A DNA stretch of 64,000 bases. Origin: Algoriphagus sp. PAP.12 (GTDB taxonomy: Bacteria > Bacteroidota > Bacteroidia > Cytophagales > Cyclobacteriaceae). This document shows, in pieces, positions 17,614 to 26,901 of the stretch. Positions within the stretch are counted from its first letter, which is position 1; every line of letters begins with the position of its first letter. The notes under the pieces are model-generated. The model was not told where the DNA came from and made no database searches. It worked only from the letters and a program-made list of their open reading frames with translations. The position numbers and the translations under genes are program-made. The stretch lies in NCBI RefSeq assembly GCF_026652115.1, contig NZ_JAPPSQ010000001.1, positions 682,001-746,000 on the forward strand, written 5' to 3'.

Positions 17614-19146
17614 TTAACACAAAACGCAGAATCCGGACTCATCTGTCAAAAGATCTCCTGGATTTCTCCATCCAAAGCTATCTTCGATCAAATCATCTGA
17701 ATTTCTAGGCCCCCAAGTTCCTACAGCATAGCCATAGGTGTTGACAGCCGGATGATTTTCCCAACAGTTCAGAATAGGATCTACAAATCTCCAAGCAGCT
17801 TCCACTTCATCTGCACGGGCATAAAGCGTGGTATCGCCTTGCATTGCATCCAAAAGCAATCTTTCGTAGGCATCCATTACTTGAGCAGAATCCAAATCAG
17901 AATAGTAGAAATCCATATTTGCCTGCTCCACATGGAAGCCCAGACCTGGCACTTTCACACCGAATTTCAGCAAGATCCCTTCGTCCGGTTGGATTCTGAT
18001 GATCAATTTATTGTCTTTTCTATAGACATCCTGACTCTTGAAAACCTCGTGATGTGGAGTTTTAAAGTGAATGACGATTTCAGTCACTTTGGTAGGCATC
18101 GCTTTTCCAGTTCTCACATAGAAAGGCACATCCTTCCATCTCCAGTTGTCTACAAAGAACTTGATTGCAGCAAAAGTCTCAGTTGTAGATTCTGGATTTA
18201 CACCTGATTCTTCTCGGTAGCCTTTTACTTTTTTCCCATTGATGGTTGAGCTTACATATTGGCCTCGAAGCGTATTTTTGATGATGGTCTCTTCATCCTT
18301 CATGATTCTAATTGACTTCAAAGCTTTCACTTTTTCATCGCGAATCTCTTCAGGGTCAGCGCTAATTGGCGGCTCCATTACGATCAAGGATACTATCTGA
18401 AGGAGGTGACTTTGGAACATGTCACGGAAAGCACCTGATTTATCATAATAACCACCACGTTGCTCCACTCCTACGGTTTCAGCATTCGTGATTTCGATAT
18501 GATGGATGTATCGGCGATTCCAAAGTGGTTCAAAAATCGAGTTGGAGAATCGGGTTACTAATAGGTTTTGGACTGTTTCCTTACCTAGGTAGTGATCAAT
18601 TCTATAAACTTGCTCTTCGTGAAAATAAGTGTGAAGACCTTGATTCAATTCCTTTGCAGACTTCAAATCATACCCGAACGGTTTCTCCACGATAATTCTT
18701 TTCCACCCTCCATTTTCCTGAGTCAATCCCTGATCATGAAGATTTTTGGCGATGGTTTCATATAAGCTAGGCGGTGTAGAAAGGTAAAAAATTAGATTAC
18801 CCCCAGTTCCGTGACCCTTATCTAGCTCATTAATTCTTTTAGCAAGTTTTTCGTAGCTAGTATCGTAAGCAGTTCCTAAATCTTCATAGAAAAGCTTATC
18901 GGCAAATTTCTGAATGAATTCAGGATCTTCTTTAGCTATTTTATCTTTTAAAAATTCACTTTCTAAAACGACTTTAGATCTGAATTCTTCGCTGTCCATA
19001 TTGCTACGGCTTACCCCTAAAACCACAAAATTTTCAGGTAAATGGTTTCCTTTATAGAGGTTGTAGATTGCAGGAATCAGTTTTCTGGCCGTCAAATCAC
19101 CCGAAGCTCCAAAAATGATTAGCATTTGGTTTTGGGTCTTTTTCAT
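17614..19146 (-). CDS. zwf: Glucose-6-phosphate 1-dehydrogenase
   Basis: A 510-residue enzyme that oxidises glucose 6-phosphate and makes NADPH. The Rossmann motif GASGDLTARKL lies at the N-terminus, the active-site motif RIDHYLGKE near residue 187, and EKPFGYD in between. Length is normal. It leads the zwf-pgl operon and is divergent from gnd, so all three genes of the oxidative branch share one intergenic region. Confidence 0.96.
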   Translation of the reverse strand: MKKTQNQMLIIFGASGDLTARKLIPAIYNLYKGNHLPENFVVLGVSRSNMDSEEFRSKVVLESEFLKDKIAKEDPEFIQKFADKLFYEDLGTAYDTSYEKLAKRINELDKGHGTGGNLIFYLSTPPSLYETIAKNLHDQGLTQENGGWKRIIVEKPFGYDLKSAKELNQGLHTYFHEEQVYRIDHYLGKETVQNLLVTRFSNSIFEPLWNRRYIHHIEITNAETVGVEQRGGYYDKSGAFRDMFQSHLLQIVSLIVMEPPISADPEEIRDEKVKALKSIRIMKDEETIIKNTLRGQYVSSTINGKKVKGYREESGVNPESTTETFAAIKFFVDNWRWKDVPFYVRTGKAMPTKVTEIVIHFKTPHHEVFKSQDVYRKDNKLIIRIQPDEGILLKFGVKVPGLGFHVEQANMDFYYSDLDSAQVMDAYERLLLDAMQGDTTLYARADEVEAAWRFVDPILNCWENHPAVNTYGYAVGTWGPRNSDDLIEDSFGWRNPGDLLTDESGFCVLC

Positions 19147-19342
19147 GAAGTCAGTAGAGTTAATAGGGAGTAGTCCAGAAAATCATTTTTGGACTGGTTA
19201 TGAATACTTTTTTGGAAAAAAGCGCGCATGCTCCGCAGGATGAGTTAATTTTGAATTTGAAGCCGTAAAAATAGGGCTTATTTATTTTAAACTCGCGCAA
19301 CAAAAAAAGAATGCTACAGGAAATTGTAGCTAGAATAAGATC

Positions 19343-20755
19343 ATGGAGCAAAAAGATTTCGATTTTGGATTGGTTGGTCTGGGAGTCATGGGCCGAAATT
19401 TCATTTTAAACGTCGCTGACAATAAGTTTAAGGCATTCGGATATGATTTAGACCCTGAAAAAGTTTCAGCATTGATTGAAGAAGGAGGAAATCCTGATCA
19501 AGTAAATGCGACCTCAGATTTGAGCACTTTTGTAGGAGCTTTGTCTACTCCAAGAAAAATTATGCTTTTGGTGCCTGCAGGTAAAATCGTAGACCAAGTG
19601 ATCGAAAGTTTGTTACCGCATTTGGACCAAGGAGATATTATCATCGACGGTGGAAACTCATTCTACACGGATACGGATCGCAGAGAAGCCTATTTGAAAG
19701 ACAAAGGCTTGCACTTTTTTGGATCAGGTGTTTCCGGTGGTGCAAAAGGAGCTAGAAGAGGTCCGAGTATCATGCCAGGCGGAGACAAAGAAGCATATGA
19801 GCATGTAAGACCAATTTTTGAAGCTGTTGCTGCAAAATATAAAGGGGAGCCTTGTGTAGCTTATTTGGGGCCTAAGTCTGCCGGTAACTATGTGAAGATG
19901 GTTCACAATGGAATCGAATATGCCATGATGCAATTGACATCTGAGATTTATGATTTGTTGAAAAAATCAGCTGATTTAAGCAATGATGAATTGCATGAAG
20001 TTTTTTCTACTTGGAATCAGGGGCGTCTTCAGTCGTTTTTGGTGGAAATCACCTCTGAGATTTTCCTTCAAAAAGATGATTTGACAGATGCACGCTTAGT
20101 CGATATGATTTTGGACAAGGCAAAGCAAAAAGGAACTGGGAAATGGACATCTCAAAACGCAATGGATTTAGGTATTCCTGTACCGACCATCGATATGGCG
20201 GTCAGTATGCGTGAGATCTCCGCCTTGAAAGATGAGCGAGTAAAGGCTGACGAATTGTACGATAGACCTGCTGTTCAGCATATTGAAAAGGCAGAATTGA
20301 TTGAATTGGCTGAAAAGGCATTGTATTTCTCTTTTATCCTTTCTTATGCTCAAGGCTTGAATCAATTGGCAGAGGCATCTAAAGAATATGGCTATGAATT
20401 GAATATGTCTCAAATCGCTAAAATTTGGAGAGCTGGTTGTATTATAAGAGCTGGTCTGTTGGCAGATATCGCTGATGCCTTTGAAGCAAATCCAGGTTTG
20501 ACAAATCTTTTATTGGCACCATCATTTGTAAACCAAGTACAGAAAACTCTTCCAGCTGTACGTGAAACAGTGGCTTTTGCAGCGAAAAGTGGTGTTCCTG
20601 TTCCGGGATTATTCTCAGCTTTGAGTTATTTCGATGCCTTTACTTCAAGTAAGTTGCCATTGAATCTGATCCAGGCACAAAGAGATCATTTTGGTTCACA
20701 CACTTACGAAAGAATTGACAGAGAAGGTATTTTCCACACTGAGTGGGGAGCTTGA
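19343..20755 (+). CDS. gnd: 6-phosphogluconate dehydrogenase (decarboxylating)
   Basis: A 470-residue enzyme that converts 6-phosphogluconate to ribulose 5-phosphate with CO2 and NADPH. It has the NADP-binding GLVGLGVMGRNF, the substrate-binding FGSGVSGGAKGARRGPS, and the motif GPKSAGNYVKMVHNGIEYAM with the catalytic Lys. Length is that of the dimeric (E. coli-type) form. It is divergent from zwf and ends before a strong terminator. Confidence 0.96.
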   Translation: MEQKDFDFGLVGLGVMGRNFILNVADNKFKAFGYDLDPEKVSALIEEGGNPDQVNATSDLSTFVGALSTPRKIMLLVPAGKIVDQVIESLLPHLDQGDIIIDGGNSFYTDTDRREAYLKDKGLHFFGSGVSGGAKGARRGPSIMPGGDKEAYEHVRPIFEAVAAKYKGEPCVAYLGPKSAGNYVKMVHNGIEYAMMQLTSEIYDLLKKSADLSNDELHEVFSTWNQGRLQSFLVEITSEIFLQKDDLTDARLVDMILDKAKQKGTGKWTSQNAMDLGIPVPTIDMAVSMREISALKDERVKADELYDRPAVQHIEKAELIELAEKALYFSFILSYAQGLNQLAEASKEYGYELNMSQIAKIWRAGCIIRAGLLADIADAFEANPGLTNLLLAPSFVNQVQKTLPAVRETVAFAAKSGVPVPGLFSALSYFDAFTSSKLPLNLIQAQRDHFGSHTYERIDREGIFHTEWGA

Positions 20756-20793
20756 GAAGTTTGCAGGGATCAGTCTCAGTAAGCAGAAAAAAA

Positions 20794-20815
20794 GGAAGTC
20801 AAAAATTTGGCTTCC
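20794..20815. terminator. Bidirectional terminator after gnd
   Basis: An 8-bp stem (ggaagtca / tggcttcc, with one G-T pair) is flanked by seven A on the left and seven T on the right. It ends gnd and the convergent gene at 20821. Confidence 0.85.
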
Positions 20816-20820
20816 TTTTT

Positions 20821-21324
20821 TTATCCGACTTTCAGTTTGAGTTCTCCTTGTCTTTTGACAACCTTGAGATCAAAGTACTGATTGATAAATGCTTTGCAGT
20901 GATTTTCGGACCATTCAGCCCTAGATTCGGTATCGAATAAAATGGTCATTCTAAGCATGGTCTTTACGTATTGCTCATGCTGACCCAAATCCTGAATATA
21001 TCTAATGAAGTTTTTTTCCCACTCTTCTTTGAATTTATCAAAGTGAGATCTTCCATCAAATAATAATTCCAATTGATTGTCTCCATGTTTGTAGCGATAC
21101 ACACCACAAAGTTGGCGATAGATCATTCGGATTCTTTCAACCGGGTATTCATTGGTGTCCAAGATCTTAGCGTAAGTTTCATCCATCAATTGCAATGGGT
21201 TGTACAAAAAAGTATAAGATCGCTTCAGCTCATAAACCATTTGTTCCAAAAGCTCTTCTTCCATAACAAACTGAGCTTGTCTTAGAATGTAGTTTTTGTC
21301 TAATGGAAAGAGTTTTTCGATCAT
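20821..21324 (-). CDS. Conserved-looking hypothetical protein (167 aa)
   Basis: A soluble 167-residue protein starting MIEKLFPLDKNYILRQ, with no signal peptide and no membrane helix. It is mostly helical, rich in Glu, Lys, Tyr and Leu (for example ERIRMIYRQLCGVYRY and KFKEEWEKNFIRYIQDL). I recognise no family and see no catalytic motif. It is a single-gene unit with a possible promoter box (TATTTTTG) 19 bp upstream and the gnd terminator downstream. The clear terminator and the good codon pattern support a real gene. Confidence 0.65.
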   Translation of the reverse strand: MIEKLFPLDKNYILRQAQFVMEEELLEQMVYELKRSYTFLYNPLQLMDETYAKILDTNEYPVERIRMIYRQLCGVYRYKHGDNQLELLFDGRSHFDKFKEEWEKNFIRYIQDLGQHEQYVKTMLRMTILFDTESRAEWSENHCKAFINQYFDLKVVKRQGELKLKVG

Positions 21325-21343
21325 CTTGGATTTTTCTAATCCA

Positions 21344-21351
21344 CAAAAATA
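21344..21351 (-). promoter_or_regulatory. Possible -7 promoter box (TATTTTTG)
   Basis: TAnnTTTG on the minus strand, 19 bp upstream of the start at 21324; no clear -33 element. Confidence 0.35.
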
Positions 21352-21465
21352 GGGAATTCTTTTATAAGAGAATGGATCTTTAGGGATTTTAAGAATTGAA
21401 TTGAAATATTCAAAATTGGAAGATTATTGTACCCTTTTCGTATTTCTCAATTCAAAATTCAGATT

Positions 21466-22029
21466 TCACCAATCCGCCGGCCTCTTTGCTTGATAGGCTG
21501 CCATTTGATCCAATAATTCCACCGGATCATCCGAAACAATCAGCAACTCCTCTTGCTCCGGGTAAAGAAATCCTTCCTCCATAGCATGATTCAGAAAGTC
21601 AATCAATTTGTCATAATAGCCATTGACATTATAAAGTGCCAAAGGCTTTTGGATATAGTGAAGTTGATTGAGAGTCATGATTTCAAAAAGCTCCTCCAAA
21701 GTACCGATCCCTCCAGGCATAGCGATAAATCCATCTCCTCTTTCAGCCATCAGCCATTTTCTGTCTCTCATGGTCTCTACCACAATCAATTCAGTGCAAC
21801 CCGTATGAGCCACTTCTCGGTCTACCAGCTTTTGAGGAATGATACCCAACACCTCTTTTCCTGCTGATAATAATTCATCCGCAATGATGCCCATTAGCCC
21901 AACTCTTCCTGCGCCATAGACCAAAGAATGATCCCGTTTGATCATTTCTTGAGCCAATGCTCTCACTCCTGATTCATACACCGATGAATTTCCCGTTCTA
22001 GAGCCACAATAGACAGTGATTTTTTTCAT
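21466..22029 (-). CDS. LOG-family (TIGR00730) nucleotide 5'-monophosphate phosphoribohydrolase-like protein
   Basis: A 187-residue Rossmann-like protein. It has the LOG signature PGGIGTLEE (about residue 108), with the Arg-containing MRDRKWLM before it, and the N-terminal YCGSRTGNS. Members remove ribose phosphate from cytokinin nucleotides or other NMPs; in most bacteria the natural substrate is not known. It is divergent from rdgB. No further context links it to a pathway. Confidence 0.87.
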   Translation of the reverse strand: MKKITVYCGSRTGNSSVYESGVRALAQEMIKRDHSLVYGAGRVGLMGIIADELLSAGKEVLGIIPQKLVDREVAHTGCTELIVVETMRDRKWLMAERGDGFIAMPGGIGTLEELFEIMTLNQLHYIQKPLALYNVNGYYDKLIDFLNHAMEEGFLYPEQEELLIVSDDPVELLDQMAAYQAKRPADW

Positions 22030-22117
22030 GAGGATTGTTTTTTTTTCCTTTACTCGAAATTAGTGGTTTGATGCTATTCCCCAAAATTTGAAAATTACCA
22101 AGGCTTTAAATTTTAAC

Positions 22118-22125
22118 TATTTTTG
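22118..22125 (+). promoter_or_regulatory. -7 promoter box for rdgB (TATTTTTG)
   Basis: TAnnTTTG ends only 4 bp before the ATG at 22130, so the transcript may start at or in the start codon. Confidence 0.4.
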
Positions 22126-22129
22126 AATC

Positions 22130-22711
22130 ATGAAAATTTGCTTTGCTACCAACAACAAGAAGAAAATAGAAGAGGTGAAGGCTGCTTTGGGTACAGAGTT
22201 CCAAATCGTTTCTCTTGAGGAAATCGGTTGCCATGAAGAACTGCCTGAGACTGGTGATACTTTGGAATTCAATGCATTTCAAAAGGCCCGACATGTCAAA
22301 GATCATTATGGTGTGGATTGTTTTGCCGATGATACCGGGCTTGAAGTCGAGGCTTTGGATGGAGCACCTGGAGTTTATTCTGGTAGATATGCTGGGGAGC
22401 CAAGATCGGATGAAAGAAATATTGACAAATTACTCGAAAGCTTGACAGGCAAGGAAAATCGTCAAGCGAGATTTCGTACAGTGATAGCTCTCATTTTGGA
22501 AGGAAAGGAATACCAGTTTGATGGAATAGCTAAAGGTGAGATTTTAAGTCAAAGAGTTGGTGAAAAAGGGTTTGGTTATGATCCTGTTTTCAGACCAGAA
22601 GGCTATGAATTGACTTTTGCCGAAATCAGTTTAGAGGACAAAAACAAAATTTCCCATCGTGGAAAGGCCGTTAAGGCACTGGTAGAATTTCTTCGCCAAA
22701 GAAAATTCTGA
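22130..22711 (+). CDS. rdgB: XTP/dITP diphosphatase (RdgB/HAM1)
   Basis: A 193-residue house-cleaning enzyme that hydrolyses ITP, dITP and XTP to monophosphates so they are not built into DNA or RNA. It has the N-terminal FATNNKKKIEEVKAAL, the metal-binding CFADDTGLEVEAL, APGVYSGRYAG and the FGYDPVF and SHRGKAVKAL motifs. Length is normal. It lies 33 bp ahead of uridine kinase on the same strand. Confidence 0.94.
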   Translation: MKICFATNNKKKIEEVKAALGTEFQIVSLEEIGCHEELPETGDTLEFNAFQKARHVKDHYGVDCFADDTGLEVEALDGAPGVYSGRYAGEPRSDERNIDKLLESLTGKENRQARFRTVIALILEGKEYQFDGIAKGEILSQRVGEKGFGYDPVFRPEGYELTFAEISLEDKNKISHRGKAVKALVEFLRQRKF

Positions 22712-22731
22712 AAAACGCCAAAAAAAGATTT

Positions 22732-22739
22732 TAACTTTG
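22732..22739 (+). promoter_or_regulatory. -7 promoter box for udk (TAACTTTG)
   Basis: TAnnTTTG ends 5 bp before the ATG at 22745; a leaderless start is possible. Confidence 0.4.
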
Positions 22740-22744
22740 TGCCC

Positions 22745-23365
22745 ATGCAAAAACCTTTCATCGTCGGTATTACAGGCGGGTCCGCCTCTGGGAAAACTTT
22801 ATTTTTGGAGCGACTTCTGAGCACCTTTGAGCCTGGTGAGGTTTGCTTGATCTCTCAGGACAACTATTATAAGCCTAGACATATGCAGCCTGTCGATGCT
22901 CAAGGTGTCCATAATTTTGACACTCCGCATAGCATTGATTTTGAAGCCTATGCGGCAGATATTCGAAAAATTCAAGCAGGGGAAACTGTTGAGCGAGAGG
23001 AATATACATTTAATAATGCCTCCAAAAAGCCAAAAATGCTAACTTTCAACTCTGCTCCAGTGGTGGTTGTGGAGGGTATTTTTGTTTTATACTATCCAGA
23101 GTTGGCGGATCTATTGGATTTGAAAATTTTTATTGACGCGAAAGACCATATCAAGCTTAAAAGAAGAATCATTAGAGACAAAGTAGAAAGAGGGTATGAT
23201 CTGGATGATGTTCTTTATCGATATGAGATGCATGTGATGCCAACCTATGAAAAGTACATTGAGCCATTCAAAAGTGATGCGGACCTGATCGTTCCAAACA
23301 ATCATGATTTTGATAAGGCACTTGATGTTGTACGATCTTATTTGCGCTCAAAATCAGGTAAATAG
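22745..23365 (+). CDS. udk: Uridine kinase
   Basis: A 206-residue P-loop kinase that phosphorylates uridine or cytidine with ATP or GTP. Walker A is GITGGSASGKT, followed by ISQDNYYKP and the VVEGIFVLYY strand. I prefer the ATG at 22745 to the GTG at 22739, because the GTG is part of the promoter box and the ATG places the P-loop at the usual distance from the N-terminus. It directly follows rdgB. Confidence 0.92.
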   Translation: MQKPFIVGITGGSASGKTLFLERLLSTFEPGEVCLISQDNYYKPRHMQPVDAQGVHNFDTPHSIDFEAYAADIRKIQAGETVEREEYTFNNASKKPKMLTFNSAPVVVVEGIFVLYYPELADLLDLKIFIDAKDHIKLKRRIIRDKVERGYDLDDVLYRYEMHVMPTYEKYIEPFKSDADLIVPNNHDFDKALDVVRSYLRSKSGK

Positions 23366-23406
23366 GAAAAAATACATCTAAAACAGCTTGAGTTTCAAAT
23401 ATTGGC

Positions 23407-23414
23407 TATATTTG
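23407..23414 (+). promoter_or_regulatory. -7 promoter box (TATATTTG)
   Basis: TAnnTTTG ends 6 bp before the ATG at 23421. A TTG at 23388-23390 fits the -33 position. Confidence 0.5.
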
Positions 23415-23420
23415 CGGCGC

Positions 23421-23765
23421 ATGAGTTCCAAGAAATCAAATAGCAAATTAATCCAACAGCGCATTGCGGTGATGCTGGCGTTATTGCTATGCTTCTTTAT
23501 TTCTTCGGTAGAATACTCATCATTTGAAGAGACTGTTCAAACTGAGCAACACAGCGATTCTGATCAAAATCAGACATTCCTAAATGTAGCTGTAGATGCA
23601 GTAGTGCCATTTGCAGTGCATGTTTCTCATTCAGTTTTCTACTTAATTTATGAAATCATCAGTTTCGAGCCTACTTCATTTGTAGCCGAAATGATTTCTT
23701 TTCCCCAGCCCAATCAACTGGGGGAAATACTTTTTGAGCGGATTATATCCACCAAAGGACCCTAA
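23421..23765 (+). CDS. Small membrane-associated hypothetical protein (114 aa)
   Basis: A 114-residue protein starting MSSKKSNSKLI. It has one clear N-terminal membrane helix (about 15-29, VMLALLLCFFISSV) after a basic stretch, a Gln/Ser/Asp-rich linker, and a second hydrophobic stretch (about 55-80, VPFAVHVSHSVFYLIYEII). I choose the ATG at 23421 because a promoter box lies just ahead of it; an earlier in-frame ATG at 23388 would put the box inside the gene. It lies 92 bp upstream of secDF. No family recognised. Confidence 0.6.
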   Translation: MSSKKSNSKLIQQRIAVMLALLLCFFISSVEYSSFEETVQTEQHSDSDQNQTFLNVAVDAVVPFAVHVSHSVFYLIYEIISFEPTSFVAEMISFPQPNQLGEILFERIISTKGP

Positions 23766-23857
23766 TATCACTTTTTTTCCTGCCTATTAATATAGCAAGC
23801 TGCGCTGCAGTTATGCCTTCACGTGTATTCTCAATAATAATTTAATATCTAATTCCT

Positions 23858-26818
23858 ATGCAAAACAAAGGAGTCATTGTGTTTTTGACGGTGGTAATCA
23901 CGGCCTTGTGTCTGTATTACTTGTCATTCACATTTGTATCTAATGGCATTCAGCAAAAAGCGACAACTTATGCGACGGATGCTTCTGGCAATGTTGATTT
24001 TGGCCAGAGAAGAGCTTATCTAGATTCCATCTGGAGAGAGCCAGTTTACAATTTCCTAGGTGCTGATTTTACCTATCAGGAAATCAAAGAAACCGAATTG
24101 GGCCTTGGTCTTGACCTTCAAGGTGGTATGCATGTGACGTTGGAAGTTTCCCCAGTGGAAATCGTCAAAGGACTTGCTGGTAACCCAAAAGATGCCGGTT
24201 TCAATAAAGCTGTTGATGAAGCTAAAGAAGCTTCCAAAACCTCAACTGATAAGTTTGTAAATCTATTCTATTCTGCTTGGCAGGCGAATAACTCTGGTAA
24301 AAACCTAAGTAGCATCTTCGCTACCGCGGCTAACAGAGGTAGAATCTCTTTGGAATCCTCTGATTCTGAAATTTTAGATATTATCGATACAGAAGTTGAA
24401 AATGCGATAGATCGTTCTTTCAACATTTTGAGAACTCGTATTGACCGATTTGGTACTTCTCAGCCAAATATTCAGAGAATTCAAGGTTCTGGTAGAATTC
24501 AGATCGAGTTGCCAGGTGTGGATAACCAAGAGCGTGTAAGAAACTTGCTTCAAGGTGTTGCAAAACTTCAATTCTGGGAGGTTGCTGAAGTAAATGAATT
24601 GGGTGGTGGTCTTGAGGCAATCAACTCAGCTTGGGTTTCTTCAAATAAGAATACTTCTGCTTCTACTGAAGAAACAGAAGCTACAGAAGAACTTTCTACT
24701 GAAGATTCTTTAAGAAATGCTTTGGAAGAGCAATTGGCGGAAATTGATCCGTTGAATCCAAGCAATGACGTTTCTCCTATTTTCAGCCTTTTGTATCCAA
24801 ACTACGGATTGGCTTATGAGGTGAGAGACACAATGATCATCAACAGAATCCTTAAGAATCCTGATTACAGTGCACTTTTGCCTCGTGATATCAAATTGCT
24901 TTGGGGGGTAAAACCATTCACTCCTGAAGGTACTTCTGATGAAGTGTTGGAATTGTATGCTATCAAAGCTCCAAGAGGAACGAATGAAGCACCTTTGGAA
25001 GGTGATGTAGTAACAGATGCTCGACAAACTTTGGATCAGACTTCAAGACCTGCAGTATCTATGCAAATGAATGCTGAAGGTGCTAGAAAATGGAGAACTT
25101 TGACCGCAGCGAACATCGGACGTAGAATCGCTGTCGTATTGGATGACTACGTTTATACTGCTCCAGTTGTAAATGGTGAAATTCCTTCAGGTCAGTCTGA
25201 GATTGCTGGTAACTTCACACTTCAGGAAGCTCAAGATTTGGCTAATATCTTGAAGTCTGGTTCTCTTCCAGCCCCAACTCAAATCGTAGAAGAAAGCATC
25301 ATTGGTCCAACTTTGGGTAAAGAAGCACAAAGCCAGGGTATCATTTCTATGGTGGCTGGTTTGGTAATCGTAGTTGTATTTATGGTTGCTTATTATGCTA
25401 AAGGCGGATTGGTTGCTATCTCTGCATTGGTATTCAACATCTTCTTCATCTTGGGTATTTTGGCCCAGTTGGGAGCTGCATTGACCTTGCCTGGTATCGC
25501 TGGTATTGTACTGACGATTGGTATGTCGATTGATGCGAACGTATTGATCTTTGAGCGTATTAAAGAAGAACTTCGAAATGGTGCCGGCCTAATGGCTGCA
25601 ATCAACGCAGGTTACAACAAGGCATTCTCAGCAATTCTTGACTCCAACGTAACTACCTTCTTGACTGGTGCGATTCTTTATGCATTAGGTCAAGGTCCTG
25701 TAAAGGGATTTGCGATCGTATTGATGATCGGTATTGCATCCTCTTTCTTCTCCGCAGTATTCATCACGAGAGTGATTGTTTCTTGGATGAGCAAGAAAGG
25801 TGACAATAGCTCAATCAGTTTTGCTACTCCATTTGCGAAAAATGCACTTACTGGAATCAACTTTGATTTCTTGAGCAAGCGTAAAGTTGCTTATTTGATT
25901 TCTACAGGTATCATCGTAGTTGGTTTGGCTATCGCAGCTATCAATGGATTGAAATTCGGTGTTGACTTCACTGGTGGTAGATCTTACATCGTAGCATTCG
26001 AGCAACCTGTTGTTCCTTCTGACTTGAAAGTAGGTTTGGATTCTGAATTTGACGGATCTGTGGAGGTGAAAACTTACGGTGCAAACAATGTATTGAAAGT
26101 GACTACCTCTTACCTAATCAATGAAGATGACGATGCTTCCAATAAAGAAGTAGAAGAGAAAGTAAAAGAAGGTATCACCAACGTGACAGGAATGACTTTC
26201 ACGGAGGATGCTGAAAATTTGGGTGCAAATCAATTTGCGATCACTGGTTCTTCTAAAGTAGGAGCGACTGTTGCAGATGATATCAAAGCTTCTTCTGCTG
26301 AGGCAATGATCGCTGCATTGATCGCTATCTTCCTTTACATCTTGGTAAGATTCCGTAAGTGGCAGTTCTCTCTTGCTTCTATCATTGCATTGATTCACGA
26401 TACTTTGTTCGTAATTGCTGCATTTGCAATTGCTAGTGCATTTGGAGCTACTTTCGAAATCGATCAGGTATTTATCGCGGCGGTATTGACGGTGATTGGT
26501 TACTCAATCAACGATACTGTGATTGTATTTGACCGTATTCGTGAAAACATTGAAAATAGAGGTACAGGTAAATTGGTGAAGGTATTCAACGATGCGATCA
26601 ACCAAACTTTGGGACGTACCTTGATTACTTCATTTACTACCTTGATCGTAATCATCGTATTGCTCTTGTTTGGTGGTGAAGTATTGAGAGGTTTCTCTTT
26701 CGCCCTATTTATCGGTGTGGTTGTAGGTACTTATTCATCAGTGTACATTGCTACTCCTATTGTAGTGGATTTGATGAAGAAAGAGCTTGACAACGAGAAA
26801 GAAAAGCAAAAAGCTTAA
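23858..26818 (+). CDS. secDF: Protein translocase subunit SecDF (fusion)
   Basis: A 986-residue inner-membrane protein joining SecD and SecF, which use the proton gradient to help Sec export. The SecD half has one N-terminal helix, a large periplasmic P1 domain and six-helix RND-like bundle with GMSIDANVLIFERIKEE; the SecF half repeats this from about residue 660 with GYSINDTVIVFDRIREN. The Asp residues in these two motifs are on the proton path. P1 has an insert rich in Thr and Glu (about residues 262-280). Fused SecDF is usual in Bacteroidota. A strong terminator follows. Confidence 0.96.
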   Translation: MQNKGVIVFLTVVITALCLYYLSFTFVSNGIQQKATTYATDASGNVDFGQRRAYLDSIWREPVYNFLGADFTYQEIKETELGLGLDLQGGMHVTLEVSPVEIVKGLAGNPKDAGFNKAVDEAKEASKTSTDKFVNLFYSAWQANNSGKNLSSIFATAANRGRISLESSDSEILDIIDTEVENAIDRSFNILRTRIDRFGTSQPNIQRIQGSGRIQIELPGVDNQERVRNLLQGVAKLQFWEVAEVNELGGGLEAINSAWVSSNKNTSASTEETEATEELSTEDSLRNALEEQLAEIDPLNPSNDVSPIFSLLYPNYGLAYEVRDTMIINRILKNPDYSALLPRDIKLLWGVKPFTPEGTSDEVLELYAIKAPRGTNEAPLEGDVVTDARQTLDQTSRPAVSMQMNAEGARKWRTLTAANIGRRIAVVLDDYVYTAPVVNGEIPSGQSEIAGNFTLQEAQDLANILKSGSLPAPTQIVEESIIGPTLGKEAQSQGIISMVAGLVIVVVFMVAYYAKGGLVAISALVFNIFFILGILAQLGAALTLPGIAGIVLTIGMSIDANVLIFERIKEELRNGAGLMAAINAGYNKAFSAILDSNVTTFLTGAILYALGQGPVKGFAIVLMIGIASSFFSAVFITRVIVSWMSKKGDNSSISFATPFAKNALTGINFDFLSKRKVAYLISTGIIVVGLAIAAINGLKFGVDFTGGRSYIVAFEQPVVPSDLKVGLDSEFDGSVEVKTYGANNVLKVTTSYLINEDDDASNKEVEEKVKEGITNVTGMTFTEDAENLGANQFAITGSSKVGATVADDIKASSAEAMIAALIAIFLYILVRFRKWQFSLASIIALIHDTLFVIAAFAIASAFGATFEIDQVFIAAVLTVIGYSINDTVIVFDRIRENIENRGTGKLVKVFNDAINQTLGRTLITSFTTLIVIIVLLLFGGEVLRGFSFALFIGVVVGTYSSVYIATPIVVDLMKKELDNEKEKQKA

Positions 26819-26833
26819 GACAAACTTGATAAT

Positions 26834-26874
26834 AAAAAAGAAGGCCAATCCATTACGGGTTGGCCTTCTTTTTT
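26834..26874. terminator. Strong bidirectional terminator after secDF
   Basis: A perfect 15-bp stem (left arm 26834-26848, right arm 26860-26874) has a core of gaaggccaa and A/T tracts on both sides, with an 11-nt loop. It separates convergent secDF and the cytochrome/dehydrogenase gene. Confidence 0.92.
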
Positions 26875-26901
26875 GGTATTTATCTTAGAAAAACTCTTAA
26901 A

